Part shown: positions 35,477-44,133 of the stretch, piece after piece
Layout of the letters: each line of letters starts with the position of its first letter
Position numbering within the stretch: position 1 is the stretch's first letter
Assembly (NCBI GenBank): GCA_019423745.1
Contig: JAHZAV010000003.1
Span: 1-64,000 of the forward strand
Source: Lachnospiraceae bacterium
Lineage (GTDB): Bacteria; Bacillota; Clostridia; Lachnospirales; Lachnospiraceae
Direction: 5' to 3'
Length of the DNA: 64,000 nt
The notes under the pieces: generated by a model
The model's database searches: none
The model's input: the letters and a program-made list of their open reading frames with translations, nothing else
What the model was told of the DNA's origin: nothing
Translations under genes and position numbers: made by a program

Positions 35477-36820
35477 TTATTTTTCGAGCACCTCAAACAC
35501 ACATTCGTTTTCTTTGGCAAAATCACTAGCAATTCTTATATAACGCTCGTTATCACAAATAAACTCAAACGCAAATTCATATCCCTTAACAAACACCTTC
35601 TTATGTACAACTATATCCTCACCAAATTGTTCTACAAATTTTTGCACTTTATCATAATTCATTCCTCGAGGCTTATCTTTAGAAATACAAACCAAACATC
35701 GCCCTGTTTGTTTCGCTCCTGTATAATATAATTTTTCTTCTTTCATAAAACTTCTCAACACTGCGCTATATATCAAAGCAGTTTTATCTTTTTGCCATGG
35801 ATATGCTCCTATATATTCACAAGCTATATAATCAAAAATATCTTCGTAATTTTCATACTCATAAATATCTGTAGTATACAGATCATCGTATTTATTTATG
35901 ATTGATTTAAGCAATTTACCGCATATCTCAATATTTAAGTTATCTTCACAAATCCTCTTGATAAAATGCTCAGGATTTTCTCTTAAAATTTCTTTTGCCG
36001 TAGAAATTCTAATCTGTGCTATTCCAACTGAAATATTCTTTTTTATTGCTAATTCACTAAAAAAAATACAAATAAATTTTTCTAATATTTTATTATACAC
36101 ACGGCCTCTATAGAAAACTTCTAATCGTAAAACTGTTTCTAGTAATAATATACTAATATCATTTTCTCTTGCCACTCTGTCAATATGATATTTGTTTTTT
36201 TCTATTTGGGGACATTCCATGTTTAACTGGTGTTCCAAAATATACACTTCTTCAATGAACGTATCTATTGTTTGTACAACTACAACACACGCAAATTTAG
36301 ATATTATTGCCTCTAATGGAATTGGAAACGCCATCATGATTAAGGAAAACAGAAAAGTTATTGCTTGATTATCTAGCCAATATATCGTTGAATCCCCTTG
36401 TAGCACAGGAATAAATAATCTAACAGTCACTACCTCTACAAACCAAGATGTCCCTATAAAAACAATATACCCTACTAAAATCAGCCATTCCGTTCGAGTT
36501 TTTTTTAGTTTTAATAATTGGTGTTGTATTATCGCAGGCCATACATTTAAAAAGCATGCCACAATAATGCCTATACCAATTTGTTTCTCGCTAAATCCCA
36601 AAAGCATATTAAGAACGCATGTGCCAATAATTAAATATATTATCCTAATTATTGTACTTTGAATTGTTTTTTTAACATCCTCTTCTTCCTTGAACTGTAA
36701 AAAGGCACTATATTTGTTAGGTAGAAATACTCTATGTGCCGTAGCTAACATTGAAAATATCAACCCAGAAATTAAAATTGGTACTACATCGCTAACGTAA
36801 ATCAATCCCATATTTTTCAT
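35477..36820 (-). CDS. Membrane protein with large cytoplasmic domain, downstream of RloB
   Basis: A 447-residue protein. The first 195 residues hold about five or six membrane segments (VVPILISGLIFSML, IIRIIYLIIGTCVL, FLFSLIMMAFPIPLEA); residues about 200-447 are soluble, acidic and mixed helix/strand, with no recognised domain. It begins eight bases after the RloB stop, and RloB overlaps RloA, so the three form one operon. It could be the membrane effector of the Rlo system or an unrelated passenger; no homologue is recognised. Confidence 0.75.
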   Translation of the reverse strand: MKNMGLIYVSDVVPILISGLIFSMLATAHRVFLPNKYSAFLQFKEEEDVKKTIQSTIIRIIYLIIGTCVLNMLLGFSEKQIGIGIIVACFLNVWPAIIQHQLLKLKKTRTEWLILVGYIVFIGTSWFVEVVTVRLFIPVLQGDSTIYWLDNQAITFLFSLIMMAFPIPLEAIISKFACVVVVQTIDTFIEEVYILEHQLNMECPQIEKNKYHIDRVARENDISILLLETVLRLEVFYRGRVYNKILEKFICIFFSELAIKKNISVGIAQIRISTAKEILRENPEHFIKRICEDNLNIEICGKLLKSIINKYDDLYTTDIYEYENYEDIFDYIACEYIGAYPWQKDKTALIYSAVLRSFMKEEKLYYTGAKQTGRCLVCISKDKPRGMNYDKVQKFVEQFGEDIVVHKKVFVKGYEFAFEFICDNERYIRIASDFAKENECVFEVLEK

Positions 36821-36828
36821 CCTTTGTA

Positions 36829-37527
36829 CTATAGAAATCGAACTTGTTTTTCCTCCGGCAAATACTTCGCAAGTTCCTCCACCAACTCATACACCTTTGT
36901 CCCCGGCGCTATCTCTGCCGGTGTTTTCCCTTGTCCATCTTTTATAATCCTTTTTGCATACCGAATCGCCAGCTTTGGATTTCCCTTTTCCATCAATATC
37001 TCAAATATATTTTTCATGTTCTTCTGATACTTCCCGATCCCCAGTTCCCGGAACTTATCGTTCAGAAATGAAATATATTCTGTCCGATGATTATTAGATG
37101 TATAGTATGCAAAATGTAGCAGAAACCAGAATTCGATGCACTCATTGCTCCACGCTGCGTGATACTGCAAATCTGGATTTTCCTGACTCAACTGTCTTGC
37201 CCGGTGTTCGACTCCATTAAAATCTTTCGCTGGGAAACTATCTTTGTCATATACACACCAGATCTGCCCTTTCTGGATTTTGTTCTTCTTTACATACCGT
37301 TCCGCCATACCGATCACCCGCATGGTTTCCGCCTGACAGGGTTCTATCTCGATCAGTACCATATCGCGGTAAATCGGATTTTCTTCGATGTATCTTTTAA
37401 ATCCTTCAAAGTATGACGGTTCTGTCTGCTGGCCCTCGCAGAAAATATAGTAACGGAATTCTTTCTTTTCCAGATATTCCTTACGGCGCTTTTTCTTCCA
37501 CGCCTCCATCCCGGCTTTTTTAGGCAT
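36829..37527 (-). CDS. RloB family protein
   Basis: A 232-residue protein. YIFCEGQQTEPSYFEGFKRY (residues 28-47) is the RloB/AbiLii hallmark, resembling a toprim-like nuclease start, followed by IWCVYDKDSFPAKDF and CIEFWFLLHFAYY. RloA/RloB (AbiL-like) pairs are associated with phage abortive infection and type I restriction loci. It overlaps the RloA-type ATPase gene by eight bases. Confidence 0.88.
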   Translation of the reverse strand: MPKKAGMEAWKKKRRKEYLEKKEFRYYIFCEGQQTEPSYFEGFKRYIEENPIYRDMVLIEIEPCQAETMRVIGMAERYVKKNKIQKGQIWCVYDKDSFPAKDFNGVEHRARQLSQENPDLQYHAAWSNECIEFWFLLHFAYYTSNNHRTEYISFLNDKFRELGIGKYQKNMKNIFEILMEKGNPKLAIRYAKRIIKDGQGKTPAEIAPGTKVYELVEELAKYLPEEKQVRFL

Positions 37528-38746
37528 TAACCCGCCCCCAATCTATAATCTTCCTGAGGTATGGATCTGCCCCATACTTCCCTTCCAGATACTGCTTGTC
37601 AAATTTTGCATCTTTACGCACTGACTCGCCCTTATCATTTTTAAATTCCACCAGAGAATACAATTTCGAATTCTCTTTGTTTCCTTTTGCCACAAACCAG
37701 ATTTCATCTCTCCTGAACACCTCACTGTTCATTGTTGACAAATCGTGAGATGTAAAGATCAACTGTGCGCCATGCTTATTGATCTTCATATCATTAAACA
37801 TCATAATAATGTATCTGAGTAGTACAGGATGAATCTTAGCATCTAATTCATCGATGACCAACGTTGTTCCCACGGAAAGGCTCTTCGCAATAAACGGAAG
37901 CAGGCCGAACAACTTCTTTGTTCCGCTGGACTCATCAAACAGATTCAACTCTGCCTCGTAATCGTCAACAACATGTTTTGTAAACACTTCAATTCGGTCA
38001 TGTTCTCTCTCTTCCACCCGGAAGTCCACAATATCCAGATCCATTTCCTGTATCATATCCAGCATCAGTTTCTTTACATCATCCGAATTTGAAACTGCCA
38101 TACGCAGTTCCTGACGTGGATTTCCGTAATTAAGGAAGTCAATCCTGTCATCAAACCATCCCAATACATCCTGCACCACTTCATTCTTGGCATAGGTAAT
38201 ACCCAGATAAGAAAGCAATGGCAGAGTTTCGGATAAATCTTCACTGGTTTTTAATTTAGAAAAAACACCTTTCAGCGTGATTTCATTTTCATCTCGTTCA
38301 AATAGCGCCGATCTGCGCCCCGTTTCCAGCTTTATCCGGTCCAATCTTTCATACTCGATCACGTCTTTTCTGACAGTGAGTTCATAGCGGTATTCTGCCA
38401 GTGCAGTCCTGAAAAATAATTCAAACTCTGTCGGAGCATTTGCGGTTTCAGTAGAAAAAGCAAAGGGCTCGATCAGTATTCTCTTTATCCTGATCGCCGC
38501 ATTTTCATTATCGCTAGTCGCATATAATGGTCTCAGCACTTTGAACACCAGACTGTGCAGCGCCTCCAGCACATTGGATTTGCCACCACCGTTCGGTCCA
38601 TACACAGCTGATACTGGAAGAAATACTTCTCCATCTCTATCTTTGATTATCCTGTCCTCATGCTCAGAAATGGCGGCTGCCTGCATGTCAAATGTCATCT
38701 CGTCACGGATGCTCTTAAAATTCTTTACTGTAAACTGGCATAACAT
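37520..38746 (-). CDS. RloA-type AAA ATPase
   Basis: A 408-residue ABC/AAA ATPase of the OLD/RloA kind. Walker A is GPNGGGKSNVLEAL (about residue 50); near the end are DESSGTKKLFGLLPFIA (signature-like), TLVIDELDAKIHP (Walker B) and LIFTSHDLS (switch His). It is expected to work with RloB: the ATPase senses and the toprim-like protein acts. First gene of the three-gene operon; a 15-bp palindrome sits upstream. Confidence 0.9.
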   Translation of the reverse strand: MLCQFTVKNFKSIRDEMTFDMQAAAISEHEDRIIKDRDGEVFLPVSAVYGPNGGGKSNVLEALHSLVFKVLRPLYATSDNENAAIRIKRILIEPFAFSTETANAPTEFELFFRTALAEYRYELTVRKDVIEYERLDRIKLETGRRSALFERDENEITLKGVFSKLKTSEDLSETLPLLSYLGITYAKNEVVQDVLGWFDDRIDFLNYGNPRQELRMAVSNSDDVKKLMLDMIQEMDLDIVDFRVEEREHDRIEVFTKHVVDDYEAELNLFDESSGTKKLFGLLPFIAKSLSVGTTLVIDELDAKIHPVLLRYIIMMFNDMKINKHGAQLIFTSHDLSTMNSEVFRRDEIWFVAKGNKENSKLYSLVEFKNDKGESVRKDAKFDKQYLEGKYGADPYLRKIIDWGRVNA

Positions 38747-38836
38747 TTGTCTCTACCTCCATTTTATTTCAACACCACAAATTTTTACTATCTCATCTTC
38801 TATTATATTCATTTTTTTATTTTTGTAAACGATATT

Positions 38837-38851
38837 TGAGATAATATCTCA
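38837..38851. promoter_or_regulatory. Palindrome upstream of the Rlo operon
   Basis: TGAGATAATATCTCA, a perfect 15-base inverted repeat about 90 bases before the RloA start, in AT-rich promoter-like sequence. Binding partner unknown. Confidence 0.45.
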
Positions 38852-38886
38852 TATTTATTCTCGTAATTTCATTTTCGTATTGTATT

Positions 38887-38936
38887 AAAAAATCATCTGA
38901 CGCTATTTTGCATCAGATGATCTTTTCTCCATCCTG
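38887..38936. terminator. Terminator after the nucleotidyltransferase gene
   Basis: ATCATCTGACGC pairs with GCATCAGATGAT around TATTTT; A-run on one side and TTTTCT on the other, so it can act in both directions. It separates the rep/nucleotidyltransferase genes from the Rlo operon. Confidence 0.8.
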
Positions 38937-38944
38937 GAGTTTCT

Positions 38945-39289
38945 TCAAACCAGGATCCGTATTCCTTCCTCTTTTATGTTTTTATAATAAGGCAGATTCT
39001 CCATCCATTCATTAAAATGCTCTGTGTTAACTACCACTGGAGAAATATCAACGGTGTACTCCACCATATAGTCAAATGCCAGATCACTTATTTTTTCTTC
39101 TTCCTCTTTTATCTGTTCTGCCGTCAGAGACGTCAGGATTATAATATCTATATCTGACAGTTCCAAATAATCGCCTCTTGCATAGGAACCGTAGAGGATA
39201 ACATCATCAAGTAATCCTCCCAGAATTTTTCTTACATCTTCTGCAAAATGTTGGATGATTTCCTGTACATCATTTGGCATCGTTATCAC
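38945..39289 (-). CDS. Minimal nucleotidyltransferase (MNT) domain protein
   Basis: A 114-residue protein. GSYARGDYLELSDIDIII (about residues 33-50) is the GSxxRG...DxD nucleotidyltransferase motif. MNT proteins usually pair with a HEPN toxin that they inactivate by nucleotide transfer. No HEPN gene is adjacent: the overlapping upstream gene (79 residues) lacks an RxxxxH motif. It may be a solitary remnant or act on another partner. Confidence 0.85.
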   Translation of the reverse strand: MITMPNDVQEIIQHFAEDVRKILGGLLDDVILYGSYARGDYLELSDIDIIILTSLTAEQIKEEEEKISDLAFDYMVEYTVDISPVVVNTEHFNEWMENLPYYKNIKEEGIRILV

Positions 39290-39525
39290 GTCCCCTCTTT
39301 TCTCAGTATAACATTCCCTTCAAATAATTCCATCTTATTTTTATCGTCCTCTTCCTTATCATCCTTCATCTTCTCAGCCTTCTCTCGCCCTTGTGCACTG
39401 GCCTCTCTGATTACCTTCTCTACCTTCTTCTGATTTGCCTCAACAAACACTTTCAATATGTATTCAGCAGCAACCGCCGGATCATTTGGGTCATGAAAGC
39501 GATAATTCAGTTTTTGTTTCTTCAC
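39286..39525 (-). CDS. Small conserved element protein
   Basis: A 79-residue very charged protein: the N-terminus KLNYRFHDPNDPAVAAEYIL is followed by a Lys/Glu-rich helix. Short proteins with this N-terminal pattern are common beside rep genes of Clostridiales elements. It overlaps the nucleotidyltransferase start by four bases (ATGA arrangement), so they are translationally coupled. Function unknown. Confidence 0.7.
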   Translation of the reverse strand: MKKQKLNYRFHDPNDPAVAAEYILKVFVEANQKKVEKVIREASAQGREKAEKMKDDKEEDDKNKMELFEGNVILRKEGT

Positions 39526-39601
39526 GGCGGTCCCACCTCCTTGTCCGTTTTTTACAGGCTATGATTAACATCCTCCAATTAGAATTAATTTCATCCCCTT
39601 T

Positions 39602-40348
39602 TTATAAGCTATCCTCCTCACTGCAGGTATAATCCGGAATGTTTTTTACCGGGGCTGACCGTTCTGCCCATCTTCTCAAGGTAACAGCATGATCAGCATA
39701 TTGCTTTCCACTGGAATGCATATAACTGGACAGTTCCTCCATCAGCCTGTCTAATTCCCGGATCTCCTGTTTCAATTCTCCATATTCTGTTTCAGAGAGA
39801 AGCACATTGTGATATTTTCCATAGGCAGAGCGCGCTTCTCTCTCTTTATTTATTTGACTATATATCATTTGACTATTACTCATTTTATTAGGGGATACTT
39901 TTCTATCCATCACAGGGACAGTTTTCTTTCCCTCATAAGTATCTTTTTCTTTCCCTATGGGGGATAGTTTTCTTTCCTTCACAAGGACACTTTTCTTTCC
40001 CTCTGCCGGGATTCTTACATACAGCAAATTCGGCTTTGAAAAACCCTGCTTTTGTCTTTCTAAAAGTCCGGCATCTTCCAGTTCGTTCAAGGCTTTCTTA
40101 ATGGTCATATGACTCTTGTCCAACACTTGTGCCAAATCCATGATTGGGTAAATCACGTAAATATACCCTTTTTCATTCTTCCATCCGTTATTCCTTGAAA
40201 TCTTGGATCGATCCAGCAACAGGGCATACAGAATCCTGGCTGTCTGCGTCAGTTTCATATTCAACAGAAACCGTGGGTAAGGAATGAAATCTCTGATCAG
40301 GGTCCGCTCTGTCAAATATTCCATCTGGTCTCTATTCTTCACATCCAT
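39602..40348 (-). CDS. RepA_N type replication initiator
   Basis: About 248 residues. RDFIPYPRFLLNMKLTQTAR then ILYALLLDRSKIS is the RepA_N winged-helix domain; LAQVLDKSHMTIKKALNELE is its recognition part. The C-terminal half is variable and contains repeated KK(S/T)V segments. Frames extend upstream to 40414, but the start near 40348 avoids a long overlap with the Cys-rich small gene; the exact start is uncertain. It suggests the element can replicate as a circle after excision. Confidence 0.82.
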   Translation of the reverse strand: MDVKNRDQMEYLTERTLIRDFIPYPRFLLNMKLTQTARILYALLLDRSKISRNNGWKNEKGYIYVIYPIMDLAQVLDKSHMTIKKALNELEDAGLLERQKQGFSKPNLLYVRIPAEGKKSVLVKERKLSPIGKEKDTYEGKKTVPVMDRKVSPNKMSNSQMIYSQINKEREARSAYGKYHNVLLSETEYGELKQEIRELDRLMEELSSYMHSSGKQYADHAVTLRRWAERSAPVKNIPDYTCSEEDSL

Positions 40349-40547
40349 CCTTTTGTTTCTGTCTGATCTTCCGCCGGCGGCTTCGCTTAGATTCATAACA
40401 GGGGCAACAGACAATCACAGTTCGAAAACTCTGCTTGCAGTCTCCGACACATTTCCGACAGGTGTCGTTGTGAGCGATCCGCCCTCTTTCGTTGAGAAAA
40501 AAGGCAAGTTCCTGTTTCCTTTTCTTGCTCATTCTCGGCACAGACAT
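40332..40547 (-). CDS. Small cysteine-rich (zinc-binding) protein
   Basis: About 70 residues with CRKCVGDCKQSF and VIVCCPCYESKR, likely a small zinc-binding unit, and a basic C-terminus. KKRKQELAFFLNERGRI is a segment I associate with small proteins beside rep and mob genes in Clostridiales elements. GGAGG lies directly before the first ATG, so translation may begin at a GTG or ATG a few codons later. It overlaps the RepA_N gene slightly. Confidence 0.65.
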   Translation of the reverse strand: MSVPRMSKKRKQELAFFLNERGRIAHNDTCRKCVGDCKQSFRTVIVCCPCYESKRSRRRKIRQKQKDGCEE

Positions 40548-41007
40548 TCCTCCTCTCTGCCATCCCGCCAGTGTCCGGCACAGGACAGCGAAATATGGTC
40601 GCGTTTCGGTATCATTTTTTGCATTTTTTGCCCTTTACAACAGGCTTTTTTGACCTCAAATATATTTGCCTGAGGTTTATCCTATCTAACGGCAGAAAAC
40701 GCTGTTTGGTCGTATTTCGGTATCATTTTGGAACAATTCATCTGGACTACTTTAACTGCCCCGCTAATCCCGTTCAAAATCTCCTGCCATCTTCAACACT
40801 TCTTCCCTGAGTGTAAACAATTCTGCGATGCAGTGACGGATTTCATCTTCCATAGCCAGCGAACGTTCCCCGCCTGAAAACGGGATGTTCGCAATCCGCT
40901 TTGCTCCTTGCTCATAACCTCATAGCTGTTAACACAGCTTTTCCGTGTTCGCTTATGCGTCCACGGAAACAAGGAAGTCTGTTTTACTCAATTCAAAAGT
41001 CTTTAAA
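40548..41007. other. Non-coding region between the MobC-like and rep genes
   Basis: About 460 bases, with the two 23-bp direct repeats; the rest shows no supported gene. It is the probable replication-control region. Confidence 0.5.
40596..40729. repeat. Two 23-bp direct repeats upstream of the rep genes
   Basis: TGGTCG, two variable bases, TTTCGGTATCATTTT at 40596-40618 and 40707-40729 (21 of 23 identical), 111 bases apart. Candidate iterons or operator for RepA_N. Confidence 0.55.
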
Positions 41008-41289
41008 TTACGAGACGTCCTTGATGAGGTTAAAGTACCGTGCGATCTGATTCAGGTTCACGCCGATCTTTCCATATGCCCCCAACAGGCTTCGCATTTC
41101 TTCCATATCGGCAACCACTTCTACCCGATGCACAATCTCCTTGTCCACCAGAAGTTTCCGCAGGCATTCGGATCTGGACACTCCCAGGATCTCTGCTTTC
41201 CTGTCCAGAAGTTCCAGTTCGATATCCGACAGCCGGACTCCGACAAAATGCGGATGGTTCAGTTCCCGTTCCATTCTCTTTTTTCTCAT
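41008..41289 (-). CDS. MobC-like relaxosome accessory protein
   Basis: A 93-residue protein. FVGVRLSDIELELLDRKAEI then LGVSRSECLRKLLVDK is a ribbon-helix-helix domain; the C-terminal GKIGVNLNQIARYFNLIK is the conserved MobC tail. Such proteins help a relaxase nick oriT. The relaxase that normally follows is absent; the next gene downstream is the small Cys-rich/rep region, so mobilization would need a relaxase in trans. Confidence 0.88.
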   Translation of the reverse strand: MRKKRMERELNHPHFVGVRLSDIELELLDRKAEILGVSRSECLRKLLVDKEIVHRVEVVADMEEMRSLLGAYGKIGVNLNQIARYFNLIKDVS

Positions 41290-41751
41290 GGCTTCTCCTC
41301 CTTTCTTTCTGTTACTTCAGCAACACCACAAATAGGAGAATCGGCAGCCCTGCCGGAATCTTCCTTTTGTGCTGCGTCCCACTTTCCAGTGGACGCCAAT
41401 ATCTGCCAGATCGGCAGATCATCGAGGGTATGGGGAGGCGAAATCCCAAGCAAGAGCCCTACACAGGAAAACACAATAGTGTATTACGGGGTGGATCTTG
41501 CCCTATAGAATCTATCCCCCTTCACTTAACCTAACCGGGAGAGGAAATTTTACATGGTCTAAATGAAAATTTACAATGTACCAGAAATAAGATTTAGAAA
41601 AACATTATCACTAAAAATAAAAAAAGCACCCAATCCTTTGGATCAGATGCTTCTCTCGCCGATTTTTGATAATATACAATTTATAAGTTATTTAAAGATT
41701 GGATCTTTTTAATAAAATATTCTTTCTCCTAAACAACAAAATTAACTGTAA
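41290..41751. other. Intergenic region, possible oriT
   Basis: About 460 bases without a supported gene. The part at 41470-41515 (CACAATAGTGTATTACGG and following bases) lies just upstream of the MobC-like gene, where oriT of such elements is usually found; this is positional inference only. A terminator of the ThpR gene lies at 41622-41656. Confidence 0.4.
41622..41656 (-). terminator. Terminator of the ThpR gene
   Basis: On the minus strand AGCATCTGATCC pairs (with G-T pairs) with GGATTGGGTGCT, followed by a run of seven T. Confidence 0.75.
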
Positions 41752-42237
41752 CTATATTTCCCGATAAACTACCTTTCCATTCTTTATCTCGGACTTCATA
41801 AGTGAGACTTTTTTCACTGTCATCTCTGCTTTGTTCAAATGAACCTGATATGCTTTTTTGCATACTGTCTTTCTAATCAGTGTAATATGAGGAATAAACT
41901 TATCATCATCAAAAGGAATTCTCGCTTCTTTCAATGCTTCTCTAAGATTCTTTACATAAGTTTTCAGTTTCTGATTTCCCTTTACTCCGATCCAAAGAAG
42001 ATTTCCAAAATTTCCTTTTTCGGAAAGACCTAATCGAAACGGAAAAACTGGAACTCCTTCAATAATATTTTTCACCTTCGTCGGATCATCATATTCACCG
42101 ATAAATGCAAGCGTCAAATGCAGATTTTGAGCTGGCACATAATTTCCTTCCACTCCCTGTTTTTTCAAATCGTGCATACAGGCAACCAGAGCTTTTTTCA
42201 TTTCATCAGATAACTGAATTGCAATAAATAGTCTCAT
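41752..42237 (-). CDS. thpR: RNA 2',3'-cyclic phosphodiesterase (ThpR family)
   Basis: A 161-residue 2H phosphoesterase. Both HxTx motifs are present: HLTLAFIG (about residue 40) and HITLIR (about 121). The N-terminus MRLFIAIQLSDEMK is typical. These enzymes open 2',3'-cyclic phosphates on RNA ends (formerly called 2'-5' RNA ligase). It is cargo of the spoIIID element; given nearby defence genes it may act on RNA ends or cyclic nucleotides, but this is speculation. Confidence 0.9.
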   Translation of the reverse strand: MRLFIAIQLSDEMKKALVACMHDLKKQGVEGNYVPAQNLHLTLAFIGEYDDPTKVKNIIEGVPVFPFRLGLSEKGNFGNLLWIGVKGNQKLKTYVKNLREALKEARIPFDDDKFIPHITLIRKTVCKKAYQVHLNKAEMTVKKVSLMKSEIKNGKVVYREI

Positions 42238-42261
42238 ACTTTCTTATCACCTTACATATAA

Positions 42262-43260
42262 TTAAAAATCAATCTCATATTCTAAATATCTTCTGGCCTC
42301 ATTTTGTACTTCGCTAACAACAGTTGCATTTCCTGCACATTTCATTCCCTTCAATACTGCATCAATTTTCACAGCCTCACTTTCCTTTAGGCCAGAGGAA
42401 TTACTTAGCTTTAACATATATTTCTGATGTAACAAAGGCGCTTTCTCATCCATTCTCATGTCAATAAGTGTTTTAATACTTGGGTCATTATTCAAATATT
42501 TTAATTGTGGCTTTATTGGACTATGTCCTGGAAATTCCATTTCAGCTGCAACTTCTACTGTTGAGAAATTTCGATCAGTAGAAGAATTTTCTCTTTCGCC
42601 TGATGCCACTGGTTTTACATTGGCTTTCGCATTAGTCTTCTTTTCAGTCAGAGACAATTTTTCCTCTTTATATGTCACTCTGAAGTGCTTGGCTCCCAGG
42701 TCCTGCGCCAGTTTTTGCAATTCATTTATACGCAAAAGTTTTAAATGGCTAAAATATTCATTCAACGCAATATAACCTTTAGGATCACTCGGATCAACAT
42801 AATAAAACTCACTTTCCTTATCTGGATAAAACGCAAGTCCAAATTCCTCTACCGAGTCTCGAAAAATATTTACAATACGGAGACCTTTTTGTTCAGAAAT
42901 AAATCCTATTGATCCTTTACACAATTCACTTTCTGCATGTTTCTTATCTCTCTCTGTCACCCTTATGAACTTAGACATAAAGAAATCCCCATTATTCAAA
43001 AATTCTGAAAAAACAGGCTGTAATGCCTTTAATTCTAATGTTCGAGCTGTTTCTTCAGCAGTTTCCCTCACTACCTGTGTTCCCTTTTTTACTGTATTTC
43101 CTACAGTCTCCGCTATAACCGAAACATCTTTCAAATCCAGCTTTCCATCATCGTTCTGGTCAGCAATGTGCATTGCTATATTTTTTGATTTTCCAAGTAA
43201 ATCTTTTGCGTTTTTCCCAACACCGGAAACCAATTCTCCAAATTTTGTTTTTTTCTCCAT
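42262..43260 (-). CDS. Uncharacterised protein with EF-hand-like loop
   Basis: A 332-residue protein that I do not recognise. Residues about 33-46 (ADQNDDGKLDLKDV) look like an EF-hand calcium-binding loop, with amphipathic helices on both sides. The middle (about 85-210) is mixed helix and strand, with FYYVDPSDPKGYIALNEYF. There is no signal peptide or membrane segment. It starts with its own upstream space and is followed by ThpR 24 bases downstream, so they may be co-transcribed. Confidence 0.7.
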   Translation of the reverse strand: MEKKTKFGELVSGVGKNAKDLLGKSKNIAMHIADQNDDGKLDLKDVSVIAETVGNTVKKGTQVVRETAEETARTLELKALQPVFSEFLNNGDFFMSKFIRVTERDKKHAESELCKGSIGFISEQKGLRIVNIFRDSVEEFGLAFYPDKESEFYYVDPSDPKGYIALNEYFSHLKLLRINELQKLAQDLGAKHFRVTYKEEKLSLTEKKTNAKANVKPVASGERENSSTDRNFSTVEVAAEMEFPGHSPIKPQLKYLNNDPSIKTLIDMRMDEKAPLLHQKYMLKLSNSSGLKESEAVKIDAVLKGMKCAGNATVVSEVQNEARRYLEYEIDF

Positions 43261-43384
43261 TTTTCTTCGGACAAACTATTTTTGTCCTTCCCCCTTCTCT
43301 AAATACTATCATTAATCAAAACATACCACTTTAATTAAATAAAGTATATCAATCCTTTATCTGTAATTCAATACAGATAAAACA

Positions 43385-43416
43385 GAAGGCCAAGAGTTTC
43401 CCCCAGCCTTCTCCTT
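43385..43416 (-). terminator. Terminator of the DUF4230 gene
   Basis: GAAGGC and GCCTTC arms around a 15-base middle with further pairing; on the minus strand TGTTTT follows. Confidence 0.6.
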
Positions 43417-43431
43417 ATGTGGACTATTATT

Positions 43432-44055
43432 CTATTTGTCTTTAAAGACAATTTCATACTCATTTAAATCATATACATTTCCAAAAAAACTTGTAAGTAT
43501 TGTTTCCGCATTACCACGGGCGTTTTCAAATAAACCGTTTTCTATAGCATCTGTCTCCGCCTGCTTCTTTAATTCAACAACAGCATCATTATTCTCTTCT
43601 AAAGTAATCTGATTAAATACGCTCTCATCTTCATGATATACTTTGAAAGAATCCTGATCAATTTCGGAACTTAATATTTTTACTTCCGGCAGCTTAACCT
43701 CGATAGTATTTCCTTTTTCATTCCATTCTATTTCATTAAAATCAAATCCTGCTTTGATCGTAATCCCATAACTGTATATGTATTTACTATTTGTAAATGG
43801 AATGTCAGCGCCAAAAAGTTTCTTTGAAGAGTCTGTAACATTCACTTGTGTGCAGTAAGAAGATTGTGTTGCCAATTCTCCAATATTTTCAAAACCGATT
43901 TTTGTAGTCTGACTTTCTGAAAACACAACTTTCTTTACTCCAAAAATTACAGCCACAATCACCGCCACAATCAATAGCCCTGCCAAAACTTTTCCTAAAA
44001 GATGTGCTTTTATCAGATAGGAAATGAATCCGTTATTCTTTTTCGTCTCATTCAT
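43432..44055 (-). CDS. DUF4230 membrane-anchored protein
   Basis: A 207-residue protein with a single N-terminal membrane segment (LLIVAVIVAVIFGVKKVVF, about 21-40) and an extracytoplasmic domain of the DUF4230 type: a beta-rich KYIYSYGITIKAGFDFNEIE core followed by a C-terminal helix. The function of this family is unknown. It is downstream of the Ltp-like gene (78-base gap), in the same direction. Confidence 0.8.
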   Translation of the reverse strand: MNETKKNNGFISYLIKAHLLGKVLAGLLIVAVIVAVIFGVKKVVFSESQTTKIGFENIGELATQSSYCTQVNVTDSSKKLFGADIPFTNSKYIYSYGITIKAGFDFNEIEWNEKGNTIEVKLPEVKILSSEIDQDSFKVYHEDESVFNQITLEENNDAVVELKKQAETDAIENGLFENARGNAETILTSFFGNVYDLNEYEIVFKDK

Positions 44056-44133
44056 CCAACTTATTCCCTCCTCATTTGAATAATCCTCACATATGAATTA
44101 TACCATATGTAACTGCCATCCCCAATTATATGT

